From NCBI RefSeq assembly GCF_013386825.1, contig NZ_JACARC010000021.1:15504-79503 (forward strand): a DNA stretch of 64,000 bases, read 5' to 3'. The stretch comes from Pseudomonas sp. IPO3778 (GTDB taxonomy: Bacteria > Pseudomonadota > Gammaproteobacteria > Pseudomonadales > Pseudomonadaceae). Below are positions 16,884 to 27,053 of the stretch, piece after piece (the first letter of the stretch is position 1; each line of letters begins with the position of its first letter). The position numbers and the translations under genes are program-made. The notes under the pieces are model-generated. The model searched no databases and was not told the origin of the DNA. It saw only the letters and a program-made list of their open reading frames with translations.

Positions 16884-18098
16884 ATGACCATGTCACCGCT
16901 GATCCGCTTACTCGCCAGCTTTATTGCCTTGATGATGGCCATGGGCATTGGCCGCTTCGCGCTGACTCCGCAAATGCCGCATTTGCTCAGCGAAGGCCAG
17001 ATCGACCTGACCGGCGCCGGGCTGATTGCAGCCGCCAATTATCTGGGTTACTTCGTCGGTGCGGTGGATTCGATATTCGCCCGCAGCCATCACCATGTAC
17101 GCGGGCGTTTATACGGCGGGTTGTGGCTGTGCGTGCTGCTGACCCTGGCGTCGTACTGGGCCCACGGGTTCTGGCCGCACCTGTTGTTGCGCTTCGGTAC
17201 GGGTGTGGCGAGCGCCTGGGCGTTGGTGATGATCACCAGCTTGAGCCAACCGCTGGCCATTGCGGCCGGGCGTCCACGCCTGGGAGCGCTGGTATTTGCC
17301 GGGCCGGGGCTGGGGATTCTGTTGACCGGGTTGCTGGCGCTGGGCTCCAACCTGCTGGGGCAAAACTCTGCAACCTTGTGGCTGGTGTATGGCGTGGTTG
17401 CGCTGGTCATGTTGCTGGCCATCCTGCCGTTCCTGCCCAAGCCTTCCGCCGCCAGCACGCCCGTTGCCAGCCACACTGACGTGGTCAACAACGGCAGCAT
17501 CACCCACCTGTGCTGGATTTACGTGCTGTACGGTCTCGGCTACATCATCCCGGCGACCTTCCTGTCACAAATGGCCAGCGCGCAATTCAAGGGCGCATGG
17601 CAAGCGGACCTGTTCTGGCCATTCTTTGGCCTGGCCGCCGCGATTGGCGTGGTGGTCGCAAGCCTGCGCCGCAAGGACCCGGACACCACCCGCCGCTGGC
17701 TGATGACTACCCTGTGGCTGCAAGCGGCCGGGGTATTTGCCTGCCTGCTGGGCAACGGTTGGGGCCTGGCCCTGGGGGTGTTGCTGTGCGGCGGGCCATT
17801 CCTGGCGTGCATGCAACTGGTGATGGCGCGCTTGCGTGAGGTCGCCCCTCACGGCTACCAGCGCAGCACCGGATTGCTCACCGCCAGCTTTGCGATCGGC
17901 CAATTGAGCGGGCCATTGCTGGCATCGATGAGCAGCCACCTCAGTGGTGGCCTGCAACCGGCGCTGGTGGTCGCTGGCGCCGGTTTGTTAGTGGCGGGGG
18001 CGGTGCTGGTCAGCCGGCAACCATCGGCACAGGCACGCGAACCTGTTCACGCCGCGCCAATACCAGGAAAAACAGCCCACCCAGGAAGCAGCCGGTAA
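16884..18098 (+). CDS. MFS transporter, YbfB/YjiJ type
   Basis: A 404-residue inner-membrane protein with about 12 hydrophobic segments. The first carries the MAMGIGRFALTPQMPHLL signature of the YbfB/YjiJ group of major facilitator proteins, usually annotated as exporters of unknown substrate. AGGA precedes the ATG closely; a second ATG two codons on is an alternative. The last 30 codons overlap the 3' end of the convergent NCS1 gene by 89 bases. The tail after the final membrane segment (AREPVHAAPIPGKTAHPG) looks unstructured and may have been extended by loss of an earlier stop. Confidence 0.88.
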   Translation: MTMSPLIRLLASFIALMMAMGIGRFALTPQMPHLLSEGQIDLTGAGLIAAANYLGYFVGAVDSIFARSHHHVRGRLYGGLWLCVLLTLASYWAHGFWPHLLLRFGTGVASAWALVMITSLSQPLAIAAGRPRLGALVFAGPGLGILLTGLLALGSNLLGQNSATLWLVYGVVALVMLLAILPFLPKPSAASTPVASHTDVVNNGSITHLCWIYVLYGLGYIIPATFLSQMASAQFKGAWQADLFWPFFGLAAAIGVVVASLRRKDPDTTRRWLMTTLWLQAAGVFACLLGNGWGLALGVLLCGGPFLACMQLVMARLREVAPHGYQRSTGLLTASFAIGQLSGPLLASMSSHLSGGLQPALVVAGAGLLVAGAVLVSRQPSAQAREPVHAAPIPGKTAHPGSSR

Positions 18099-19452
18099 AC
18101 CAGGCAAAGTTGGCCATCGGCTGCAACACCGGAGTGAAGGTGATTGCCACACCCACCAGGGTCGCGGGCACCAAGGCTTTGACGGCCGTCCAGTTGACCC
18201 CGCCATCGAAGTAGTAGCGACCCGACGGGCTGTCATCGAACAGCGCGTCGACGTCGATTTTTTGCTTCTTCACCAGGTAGTAATCCACCAGCAGAATCCC
18301 GAACAACGGCCCGATAAACGCCGCGAGGATGTCGAGGGTGTAGTGAATCATCAACGGGTTGTTGAACAGATTCCACGGCGTAATAAAGATCGAAGCCACT
18401 GCCGCGATCATACCGCCCGCGCGCCAGCTGATTTTGCTCGGTGCCACGTTGGCAAAATCAAAGGCCGGCGAGACGAAGTTGGCGACGATATTAATGCCGA
18501 TGGTCGCGGTGACAAAGGCAAACGCCCCCAGCAGCACGGCCATGTTGTTGTCGATGCGCGAGACGGTGGCGATCGGGTCGTGAAGCATTTCGCCGAACAC
18601 CGGCAAGGTGCCCGAGACAATCACCACGGTGACCAGGGAGAACGCCAGGAAATTTACCGGCAAGCCCCAGAAGTTTCCGCGACGGACGTCCTTCATCGTG
18701 CGGCAGTAGCGGCTGAAATCACCGAAATTCAAGGTCGGCCCGGAAAAGTACGACACCACCAAGGCGGTCGCCACGATGATTTGGCCGAAGGCCTGCCAGC
18801 CGGACAGGGACTTTTCCGCCAGGGTGAAACTGATATTGGCCCAGCCGGCCTTCCAGACGATCCAGCCTGCCAGGGCAAACATCACCGCATAAACGATAGG
18901 ACCCGCCCAGTCGATAAAGCGGCGGATGGATTCCATGCCGGTCCAGAACACCAGCGCCTGGAGCGTCCACAGGCTGAGGAAGCCGAACCAGCCCAAGTAC
19001 GAAAGGCCCGCGAAATGTGGCTCCGCATAGACCGCCATCTGTGGGAAAAAACGCAGCACCACAATGATCAATGCGCTGGACGCCAGGTACGTCTGAATCC
19101 CGTACCAGGCCACCGCGATCAAGCCGCGAATCACCGCAGGAATATTCGCTCCAAAAACACCGAAGGCCAGCCGGCAGATCACCGGGTACGGCACCGCGGC
19201 CTGCTGGCTTGGCTTGGCCACCAGATTGGCAATCAATTGCACAATGCAGATGCCGGCGAGCAAGGCGATCAACACCTGCCAACTGGCCAACCCGAGGGCG
19301 AACAGGCTGGCGGCAAACACATAACCGCCGACGCTGTGCACGTCGCTCATCCAGAAGGCGAAGATGTTGTACCAGTTCCACTTTTGCGGCAGCGGTCCCA
19401 GGTCCTGGTTGTACAGGCGCGGGCTGTAGCCTTTGGGCAATTGTTCGGTCAT
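18010..19452 (-). CDS. NCS1-family nucleobase/hydantoin-type permease
   Basis: A 480-residue inner-membrane transporter of the NCS1 family with about 12 segments. The N-terminal YNQDLGPLPQKWNWYNIFAFW and SVGGYVFAASLFALGLASWQ are the substrate-helix motifs of the Mhp1/allantoin/uracil branch, so it is a different subtype from the permease at 10033. I chose the ATG of MTEQLPKGYS because GGAG stands upstream. No catabolic genes lie beside it, so the substrate stays open. The gene end overlaps the MFS gene. A GTATAC-centred motif (TTGTATACGAG, about 19514) lies upstream. Confidence 0.9.
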   Translation of the reverse strand: MTEQLPKGYSPRLYNQDLGPLPQKWNWYNIFAFWMSDVHSVGGYVFAASLFALGLASWQVLIALLAGICIVQLIANLVAKPSQQAAVPYPVICRLAFGVFGANIPAVIRGLIAVAWYGIQTYLASSALIIVVLRFFPQMAVYAEPHFAGLSYLGWFGFLSLWTLQALVFWTGMESIRRFIDWAGPIVYAVMFALAGWIVWKAGWANISFTLAEKSLSGWQAFGQIIVATALVVSYFSGPTLNFGDFSRYCRTMKDVRRGNFWGLPVNFLAFSLVTVVIVSGTLPVFGEMLHDPIATVSRIDNNMAVLLGAFAFVTATIGINIVANFVSPAFDFANVAPSKISWRAGGMIAAVASIFITPWNLFNNPLMIHYTLDILAAFIGPLFGILLVDYYLVKKQKIDVDALFDDSPSGRYYFDGGVNWTAVKALVPATLVGVAITFTPVLQPMANFAWFTGCFLGGLFFLVLARREQVRVPVPMVAG

Positions 19453-19673
19453 CGCAGGGCTCCTCGTAAATACCGGCCTGCAACCCGCGACGGGAGTGCG
19501 TACGGGAGGCGGCATGGTTTGTATACGAGTTGATGAGCAGAATGCGTGCCAATGGAATAAAACTCGGCACAATCCCTCTGGAGCGTGGGTCTTCAGAAGG
19601 TTGTGCAAGGACACAGAGATGATTAAACGGTGCCGGTTTGCTCAGGGATGGTGCAGATCAATCCTGTACACAA

Positions 19674-20081
19674 TCAATTGTGCACCCTGCGTGCACAGTG
19701 ATAGCCCACGGCGCAGCAAACCGCACTGAGGAAGGTGCCCCAGGCAATGTCCATGACGGCCAATCCGGCAGACCAGCCCTGCAAGGTCGCCCAATTGCTC
19801 AAGTCATAGGTGCCGTAAGCCACCAGGCCCAGCAAGGCACCAAGCCGCACGGCCCGTTGCCAGCCGCCGCTCGTCAACGCCGGAAGGACAACAAACACGA
19901 CACACCCGAAGACATAGAGAAGATAGAACGCCACGGCCGGGAACAGGCGTGGCTGATCGAGCATCAGTGGGCCGAGCAGCGCTTTGTAGGTCGGGCCCAT
20001 TAAGACGCCGAGCCAAAGGCCGTCGAGGACCAGGAAGGCGAGCAAGGTACCGAGGTAGGCGAAGAGGGTTTTTCTGGACAT
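19674..20081 (-). CDS. DUF2177 family membrane protein
   Basis: A 135-residue inner-membrane protein with four hydrophobic segments, of the DUF2177 family. Typical features are the first segment LGTLLAFLVLDGLWLGVLMG with a D-x-x-W, and the later YGTYDLSNWATLQGW. I chose MSRKTLFAYL as the start; AGG stands just upstream. The function of the family is unknown. The gene follows the S1-domain gene on the same strand, separated by a short inverted repeat. Confidence 0.85.
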   Translation of the reverse strand: MSRKTLFAYLGTLLAFLVLDGLWLGVLMGPTYKALLGPLMLDQPRLFPAVAFYLLYVFGCVVFVVLPALTSGGWQRAVRLGALLGLVAYGTYDLSNWATLQGWSAGLAVMDIAWGTFLSAVCCAVGYHCARRVHN

Positions 20082-20090
20082 CCTGGCGAC

Positions 20091-20122
20091 CTTTTGTAGG
20101 AGCAAGCGTACTCCTACAAAAG
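20091..20122. repeat. Short inverted repeat, REP-like remnant or terminator
   Basis: Perfect 12-base arms CTTTTGTAGGAG and CTCCTACAAAAG around an 8-base loop. The GTAGGAGC core is that of the third REP family (see 46767), so it may be a shortened REP. By position it could end the S1-gene transcript. Confidence 0.7.
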
Positions 20123-20134
20123 AGCAAACCGCGA

Positions 20135-20971
20135 TCAGCTTAGTTCAATACGATCCGCGTGGATCACAATGTGACCTTGCTTGTAGAGGGCACCGATGGC
20201 CTTCTTGAAGTTGCCTTTGCTGACACCGAACAAACTGCTGATCAGTGCCGGGTCGCTTTTATCGCTGACCGGCAAGGTGCCGTTGTTGTCGCGCAACTTG
20301 GCGAGGATTTTCGAGTTCAGGCTGGACGCCGCCTCTTCACCCACCGGCTGCAGGCTCAGGCTGATATTGCCGTCGGCGCGAATTTCCTTGATGAAGCCTT
20401 TCTCTTCCTTGCCCGGGCGCAGGAACTTGAACACTTCGTTCTTGTGGATCAGGCCCCAGTGCTTGTTGTTGATAATGGCCTTGAAGCCCATGTCTGTGGC
20501 TTCGGCCACCAGCAAGTCAACTTCCTGGCCGACCTTGTAGGTGGCCGGGGTCTTGTCCAGGTAGCGGTCAAGGCGCGCGGTGGCCGTGATGCGCTTGGTG
20601 TGCTTGTCGAGGTAGACGTGCACCACGCAGTACTCACCGGCGGTCAGTTGGCGCTTTTCTTCGGAGTAAGGCAGCAGCAAATCCTTGGGCAGGCCCCAAT
20701 CCAGAAAGACACCGATACTGTTGACTTCAACCACTTTCAGACTGGCAAATTCACCCACCTGTACTTTTGGTTTTTCGGTGGTCGCGATAAGTTTGTCATC
20801 GCTGTCCAGATAAATAAAAACGTTGAGCCAGTCTTCATCTTCACTGGGAATATCTTTGGGAATATAGCGATTGGGCAAGAGGATTTCGCCCTCTTGATCA
20901 CCATCCAGGTACAAACCAAAGTTAGTGTGTTTAACCACTTGCAAGCTGTTGTAGCGCCCGACTAAAGCCAT
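20135..20971 (-). CDS. CvfB-like S1 RNA-binding protein
   Basis: A 278-residue cytoplasmic protein of the CvfB/YitL family. It has three S1-like beta-barrel units (about 1-65, 70-135 and 145-215) followed by a C-terminal winged helix (about 220-278, LISSLFGVSKGNFKKAIGAL). In Staphylococcus CvfB binds RNA and affects virulence expression; a role in Pseudomonas is not established. I chose the ATG of MALVGRYNSL. The domain order and length fit the family. Confidence 0.88.
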   Translation of the reverse strand: MALVGRYNSLQVVKHTNFGLYLDGDQEGEILLPNRYIPKDIPSEDEDWLNVFIYLDSDDKLIATTEKPKVQVGEFASLKVVEVNSIGVFLDWGLPKDLLLPYSEEKRQLTAGEYCVVHVYLDKHTKRITATARLDRYLDKTPATYKVGQEVDLLVAEATDMGFKAIINNKHWGLIHKNEVFKFLRPGKEEKGFIKEIRADGNISLSLQPVGEEAASSLNSKILAKLRDNNGTLPVSDKSDPALISSLFGVSKGNFKKAIGALYKQGHIVIHADRIELS

Positions 20972-21294
20972 TTCCAATACCCTCATTGCGTGGGCGGCAT
21001 TCTACCCGAGTTGACGGCGGCGGTCCCCTGTACCGGCGCACACGCCTGAAAAATCGTGGGTTTGCCGGCCACCGCCCCGCTCGTCAGATCATCCGCGCAG
21101 GTTTTGCCAGCGCACACGGCAATTTTCCCCATGAGTTTCGAGTTAAAACAGCGAGTTAGGCGAGTATTTCACTCGTTATTTCCAGGCCATTCATTAACCC
21201 GTCATATATTTCAGGGGGATATTTGCCAAGCAATTGTCAAGCATTTCATGTACGATGCATGGCCAAGTTAATTTTCTACAGGTTAGTGGCCGCC
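20972..21294. other. Intergenic region, divergent promoters
   Basis: About 320 bases between the CvfB-like gene and the 59-residue gene. The left third is G+C rich. From about 21120 it becomes A+T rich with the direct repeat CAAGCA twice near 21225-21245 and TTGCCA at about 21222. I see no RNA gene signature and no coding frame with a start. Confidence 0.4.
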
Positions 21295-21474
21295 ATGCGC
21301 GTAAAAGCATCCAACAGCAAAGCAAAGCCAGCTCCCGCCGTTGAAACCAGCGAATCGATCAACAACCAAATTGCTGCCTTCCTCAAGCAGGGCGGCGAAA
21401 TCCAGCAGATTGCCAAAGGCGTGAGCGGCCAGACTTTCGGCCCGTCCAAGCAGATCACCCTGGGTAAAAAGTAA
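21295..21474 (+). CDS. Small basic conserved protein (59 aa)
   Basis: A 59-residue protein: a basic, Ala/Pro-rich disordered N terminus (MRVKASNSKAKPAPA) followed by INNQIAAFLKQGGEIQQI and GPSKQITLGKK. The FLxxGGxxQxI pattern is also present in the C-terminal part of SutA, a small RNA-polymerase-binding protein of P. aeruginosa, although the rest of SutA is absent. No strong ribosome site is evident; AGGTTAGTGG stands upstream of the ATG. A role in RNA polymerase or nucleic-acid binding is speculation from that motif. Confidence 0.75.
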   Translation: MRVKASNSKAKPAPAVETSESINNQIAAFLKQGGEIQQIAKGVSGQTFGPSKQITLGKK

Positions 21475-21682
21475 AACTCGCGCATTACACCTGGTCCCTA
21501 TGCGCTTTGCCTTTCAAGGCGCTAGGACTAGAGCCCGCAACACCCTCTGATACACCCCCCTTTTACACGAATCGACGAACGGGCTTTATCTGCAAACCAT
21601 CGCCGGTATGCTTGCACACGTCTAGATCGGGCATCTGCCCGATATTTCCCATTACTGCTCCTCGCTTTTCATGGAGTGAAGC

Positions 21683-22408
21683 GTGTTCAAATCCTGCATT
21701 TTCCTGGCTGCTGCCCTGTTGGCCAGTCCCCTTGCCGAAGCGCAGGTTTTCCAGCGTGAGCTGGGTGACTTCGACCTGAAACTGGGCACCACGCCCGGCC
21801 GCAGCATGGCCCAGGGCCTGGTCAAACCCACTGCGCCTGGCAGCGACTCGTTCCACGGTGGCCTGGACCTGAGTCATGACAGCGGCCTGTACCTCGGGCA
21901 ATTCTCACCGAACATGGGCATGTCTCCCGGCAGCAACCTGGAAATCGATTCCTATATGGGCTTCAAGCACCCCTTCGACCAGACCCTGGGTTATGAGCTG
22001 GGCATGATTCACTACAGCTATCCCAAGCTGAGCCCACTGGACAGCCAGGAGCTCTATGGCGGCCTGAACCTGCTGGGCAACCGTTTCGGTGTCGCCTTCA
22101 GCAACGACCCGGACCGCCAGGACAGCACCCTGTTTGCCGACCTGGGCGGCACCAAGCCTTTCGGCATCGGCGTCAGCATGAAATACACCACCCACCAGTT
22201 GGGCACTCCGGTGTCGGTGGCCGATGGCAGCTCCATCCGCAACTTCAGCGATTGGTCGGTGCAGGTGTCCCGGCCATGGATGGGTGTCGACCTGAACCTG
22301 ATCTACAGCGACTCCAGCCTCAGCGGCGGCGATTGCTCGGCCTACTCCGGACACAACTCGCAATGCGACGGGCTATTGACCTTAAAAGCGGAGCGGGCGT
22401 TTTATTGA
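21683..22408 (+). CDS. TorF-family putative porin
   Basis: A 241-residue outer-membrane protein. A signal peptide (FKSCIFLAAALLASPLAEAQ) ends at an AEA-Q cleavage site. The mature part has alternating strands and the GLDLSHDSGLYLGQFSPN segment typical of the TorF/Gcw_chp family of predicted porins. The last residue is aromatic (AFY), typical of beta-barrel assembly signals. The start is GTG behind TGGAGTG. The DUF6279 lipoprotein gene begins 66 bases later. Confidence 0.85.
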   Translation: MFKSCIFLAAALLASPLAEAQVFQRELGDFDLKLGTTPGRSMAQGLVKPTAPGSDSFHGGLDLSHDSGLYLGQFSPNMGMSPGSNLEIDSYMGFKHPFDQTLGYELGMIHYSYPKLSPLDSQELYGGLNLLGNRFGVAFSNDPDRQDSTLFADLGGTKPFGIGVSMKYTTHQLGTPVSVADGSSIRNFSDWSVQVSRPWMGVDLNLIYSDSSLSGGDCSAYSGHNSQCDGLLTLKAERAFY

Positions 22409-22474
22409 TGGGCTGAACTGTCGTCGCCCTGACGGGTTCAGATGCAATACTCTCGTCTGCGCAAGGACTCGCTC

Positions 22475-23341
22475 ATGCTGCGTCGGTTCAAACTTCTGGT
22501 GATGTTGCTGGCCCTCAGCCTGGTGCTGGCAGGTTGCAATCGGGTGGGCCTGGCCTATCGCAACCTGGATGTGATCATCCCCTGGACCCTCAGCGACTAC
22601 CTGGACATGAACGCCGGGCAAAAAAGCTGGTTCAACGACAAGCTCAAGGAACACCTGGCCTGGCATTGCACCACCCAACTGCCGGGCTACCTCGACTGGC
22701 TCGACCGCCTGCAACAGATGGTCGACACCAACCAGGTGACCGACGCCGCCCTGCAAACCCGCACCGCCGAAGCCAAGCAAGCCATTGCCGAGAGCGCCCG
22801 GGCGATCACGCCGTCCGCCATCGAGTTATTGCAGGGGCTGGACGACCAACAAGTGCAAGACATGGAGCAAGCGTTCGCCAAGGACCTGCGCAAGCGTCAG
22901 GACGAATACCTCAAACCGTCCCTGGAGCAGCAAATCAAAGAGCGCGCAGAGCGCATGAACAAGCGCCTGGACGCATGGCTGGGGCCGTTAAGCGCCAGCC
23001 AGCAGAATCGCGTCACCGCCTGGTCCATCGCCCTGGGTGAGCAGAATCAACAATGGATTGGTAACCGCGCCCACTGGCAGGCGCTGTTTATCGCAGCGGT
23101 CAAGGACCGCCACAGCAACGACTTCCCACACAAGATCGAGCAATTGCTGGTGGACCGCGAAAGCCTGTGGACCCCGGAGTATCGCCAGGCCTACGCCCAG
23201 ACCGAAAGTGCCGCCCGTGGCCTGATCGTCGACCTGATGGCGGAAAGCACGGTGCAGCAACGCCAAAAGCTGACGCAGAAGATCGACAAGGTGCGCAGCG
23301 ACTTTAAGGCCCTTAAATGCCTGAAGGCTGGCACCCCGTAG
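22475..23341 (+). CDS. DUF6279 family lipoprotein
   Basis: A 288-residue lipoprotein. The signal sequence MLRRFKLLVMLLALSLVLAG is followed directly by the lipobox Cys (LVLAGC), so the mature protein should be lipid-anchored in the envelope. The remainder is helical and charged, with YRNLDVIIPWTLSDYLDMN at the beginning, typical of the DUF6279 family in Pseudomonas. I preferred this ATG (AAGGACTCGCTC upstream) to one 11 codons earlier because it places the lipobox correctly. The function is unknown. Confidence 0.87.
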   Translation: MLRRFKLLVMLLALSLVLAGCNRVGLAYRNLDVIIPWTLSDYLDMNAGQKSWFNDKLKEHLAWHCTTQLPGYLDWLDRLQQMVDTNQVTDAALQTRTAEAKQAIAESARAITPSAIELLQGLDDQQVQDMEQAFAKDLRKRQDEYLKPSLEQQIKERAERMNKRLDAWLGPLSASQQNRVTAWSIALGEQNQQWIGNRAHWQALFIAAVKDRHSNDFPHKIEQLLVDRESLWTPEYRQAYAQTESAARGLIVDLMAESTVQQRQKLTQKIDKVRSDFKALKCLKAGTP

Positions 23342-23344
23342 TCA

Positions 23345-23737
23345 TCAGGCAATCTGCGCTTTAGACGCCACGTCATCGAACGTCGCGGGGTCCAGTGCAT
23401 CGGCCTGCTCGTCCAGCACCTCGCGCGGATGATTATTGCCGGGGATGCAGCTGTCGATCAGGCTCAGCAGCTGTGAGCCGCGCGGGGTCAATACGAAATT
23501 CTCACCGTTGCCGCCTTCGTCCTCGGGGCGCGGCTCGATAAAGCCACGGTCCAGCAGGAGCTTTTCGTACTCGGTGGCAGTCACTTTCAGTTCGTCCAGG
23601 TTCCCCACATCTTCACCGTTTGCTGCCTTGGCGGCCGCTTCCTGCTCGGCGTAGGGGCGCGGTGTAAAGCTGTGGCCTGCGCTGTTCTGCACTTCATGCA
23701 GCAGGCGTTCAAGCAAATCCCAATTGTAAGTCGTCAT
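23345..23737 (-). CDS. Small putative winged-helix regulator, DUF2513-like
   Basis: A 130-residue soluble protein starting MTTYNWDLLERLLHEVQNSA. The pattern W-D-L-x-x-x-L-L-x-x-[IV]-Q, then an EYEKLLLDRGFIEPRP helix-turn segment and LTPRGSQLLSLI, is that of small winged-helix proteins such as DUF2513. Similar proteins in Pseudomonas are labelled transcriptional regulator without experimental support. AGGAGG stands upstream of the ATG. It is convergent with the lipoprotein gene, with only 3 bases between their ends. Confidence 0.7.
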   Translation of the reverse strand: MTTYNWDLLERLLHEVQNSAGHSFTPRPYAEQEAAAKAANGEDVGNLDELKVTATEYEKLLLDRGFIEPRPEDEGGNGENFVLTPRGSQLLSLIDSCIPGNNHPREVLDEQADALDPATFDDVASKAQIA

Positions 23738-23892
23738 CCTGATTCCTCCTGAAGGCACACGAATAGAGGCCCTTCAAAGGTGTGACATGCCGGGCCCATC
23801 GTCCGTTCAGCCTAGCGGACAGGCGCGATTTCGCTGAACTTTTGAGCGGCTGAGGCCCTCAACCGAATATCACCGCCAAGGAGGTCCGAATA

Positions 23893-24168
23893 ATGAAAAC
23901 CCTGCTGAATATGGCCGTCGCGGCCACCCTGCTCGCAGCCCTGCCCGCCTGGGCCTGCACGCTGGAAGAAGCCACCGCAAAACGCGAGCAACTGGCCAAG
24001 GAGGTGACTAAGCTCACCCAACAGAACCCGGAGAAGGCCAAGGAGATCAACGAGGAATTGCAGAACATGAAGCTGGAAACCGCCAGTGCAGACCTGCCTG
24101 ACAAGTGCCAACTGATTGACCAGCGCCTCAAGGAAATGGACGAGGCCGCAGCCAAAACCAAAAACTGA
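23893..24168 (+). CDS. Secreted coiled-coil small protein
   Basis: A 91-residue exported protein. The signal peptide MKTLLNMAVAATLLAALPAWA is followed by CTLEEATAKREQLAKEVTKL, a long charged helix with heptad character, and a second helix ending in a Lys-rich tail. Cys at the start of the mature part and another near residue 75 could form a disulfide. AGGAGG lies upstream. The function is unknown. A terminator follows. Confidence 0.78.
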   Translation: MKTLLNMAVAATLLAALPAWACTLEEATAKREQLAKEVTKLTQQNPEKAKEINEELQNMKLETASADLPDKCQLIDQRLKEMDEAAAKTKN

Positions 24169-24172
24169 GGCG

Positions 24173-24202
24173 AAAAAAAACCGGACATTGTCCGGTTTTT
24201 TT
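24173..24202. terminator. Bidirectional terminator
   Basis: CCGGAC, three-base loop, GTCCGG, flanked by eight A residues on the left and seven T residues on the right. It serves the secreted-protein gene and the convergent DEAD-box gene. Confidence 0.92.
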
Positions 24203-24214
24203 GTGGTTCAAGCT

Positions 24215-25561
<1,347 letters not shown>

Positions 25562-25754
25562 GGGTGCTACCTCGAAGAAATACAAAAAAACAGCTGCATA
25601 GGGTAACGGTTTCGGGCGCCGAGGCCGAGTTTCTTTACGCGAACAACGCTAATCAGGCGGTTTTTTGTCAGGGGATTTGTCCACAAGGACAACTTTGACG
25701 CACTTAAATGCTCTAATCGCCCCGTCACGTCTTACAGAAGAATCGCGTTTACCC

Positions 25755-27053
25755 ATGGATATCAAACAGCTCTGGCTCAACGCCCAAGACCTTTGGGGCA
25801 CCCTCGACGAACACCCGTTGCTGCATGCCAGCCTGGCGCTGGTGGTGTTGCTGGTGGTGGCCTTGCTGCTCGGACGAGTGGCCCGGTACCTCATCCTTCA
25901 TGCCGTCAAACTACTGGGCCGGCAACCCTCGCTGCACTGGCTCAATGACCTGCGGCACAACAAAGTCTTCCACCGCCTGGCGCAGATGACGCCGTCACTG
26001 GTGATCCAGTTCGGCCTGTACCTGGTGCCGGCCCTGAGCAAGACCGCCACCCTGTTCATCGGCAATGTCGCCCTGGCGTTCACCATTCTGTTCCTGGTGC
26101 TGGCGATCAGTGCCCTGCTCAATGCCCTGCTGGACATCTACGCCCGCACCGAACACGCCCGCACCCGCTCCATCAAGGGCTACGTGCAGTTGGCGAAAAT
26201 GGTGTTGTTCGTGTTTGGCGCGATCATCATCGTCGCCACGCTGATCGACCGTTCGCCGCTGCTGCTGCTTTCCGGTTTGGGGGCAATGTCGGCGGTGATC
26301 CTGTTGGTCTACAAGGACACCTTGCTGTCGTTCGTCGCCAGCGTGCAACTGACCAGCAACGACATGCTGCGGGTTGGCGACTGGATCGAAATGCCCCAGG
26401 TCGGCGCCGACGGCGACGTGGTGGACATCACCCTGCACACCGTGAAAGTGCAGAACTTCGACAAGACCATCGTCTCGATTCCCACCTGGCGCCTGATGTC
26501 CGAGTCGTTCAAGAACTGGCGCGGCATGCAGGCCTCCGGTGGTCGGCGGATCAAACGCAGCCTGTATATCGACGCCAGCGGCGTGCGCTTCATCCGCGAC
26601 GATGAAGAGCTGAGGCTCTCCCAGGTGCACCTGCTGACCGACTACATGAGCCGCAAGAAGGCCGAACTCAAGGCCTGGAACGAAGCCCAGGGCAATGTTG
26701 CGGCGATGTCCGCCAACCGCCGGCACATGACCAATATCGGCACCTTCCGTGCGTATGCGTTGGCTTACCTGAAAAGCCACCCGGATATCCAGCCGAACAT
26801 GACCTGCATGGTGCGGCAGATGCAGACCACGGCCCAGGGCATTCCGCTGGAAATCTACTGCTTCACCCGCACCACCGCCTGGGCCGACTACGAGCGTATC
26901 CAGGGCGATATCTTCGATTACCTGCTGGCGGTGCTGCCGGAATTTGGGCTGAGCCTGTACCAACAGCCGAGTGGCGGCGACTTGCGGGCAGGGATGTTGC
27001 CGGCGGTGTTGGGTGCCAGCCATTTGCCGGCGCCCGAAAGCCGCGCGCTTTAA
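25755..27053 (+). CDS. MscS-family mechanosensitive channel (YbdG-like)
   Basis: A 432-residue inner-membrane protein with about five hydrophobic segments before the conserved MscS core (about 165-245: LLLLSGLGAMSAVILLVYKD, then DWIEMPQVGADGDVVDI), followed by a long cytoplasmic domain. The length and the extended C-terminal part match E. coli YbdG (MscM) more than MscS itself. It should open under osmotic downshock. I chose the ATG of MDIKQLWLN. The gene end overlaps the convergent EamA gene by 4 bases. Confidence 0.9.
   Translation: MDIKQLWLNAQDLWGTLDEHPLLHASLALVVLLVVALLLGRVARYLILHAVKLLGRQPSLHWLNDLRHNKVFHRLAQMTPSLVIQFGLYLVPALSKTATLFIGNVALAFTILFLVLAISALLNALLDIYARTEHARTRSIKGYVQLAKMVLFVFGAIIIVATLIDRSPLLLLSGLGAMSAVILLVYKDTLLSFVASVQLTSNDMLRVGDWIEMPQVGADGDVVDITLHTVKVQNFDKTIVSIPTWRLMSESFKNWRGMQASGGRRIKRSLYIDASGVRFIRDDEELRLSQVHLLTDYMSRKKAELKAWNEAQGNVAAMSANRRHMTNIGTFRAYALAYLKSHPDIQPNMTCMVRQMQTTAQGIPLEIYCFTRTTAWADYERIQGDIFDYLLAVLPEFGLSLYQQPSGGDLRAGMLPAVLGASHLPAPESRAL

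Noticed and set aside
16884..19452. Joint operon of the MFS and NCS1 transporters
   Set aside because: They are convergent, on opposite strands, so they cannot share a transcript despite the overlap.
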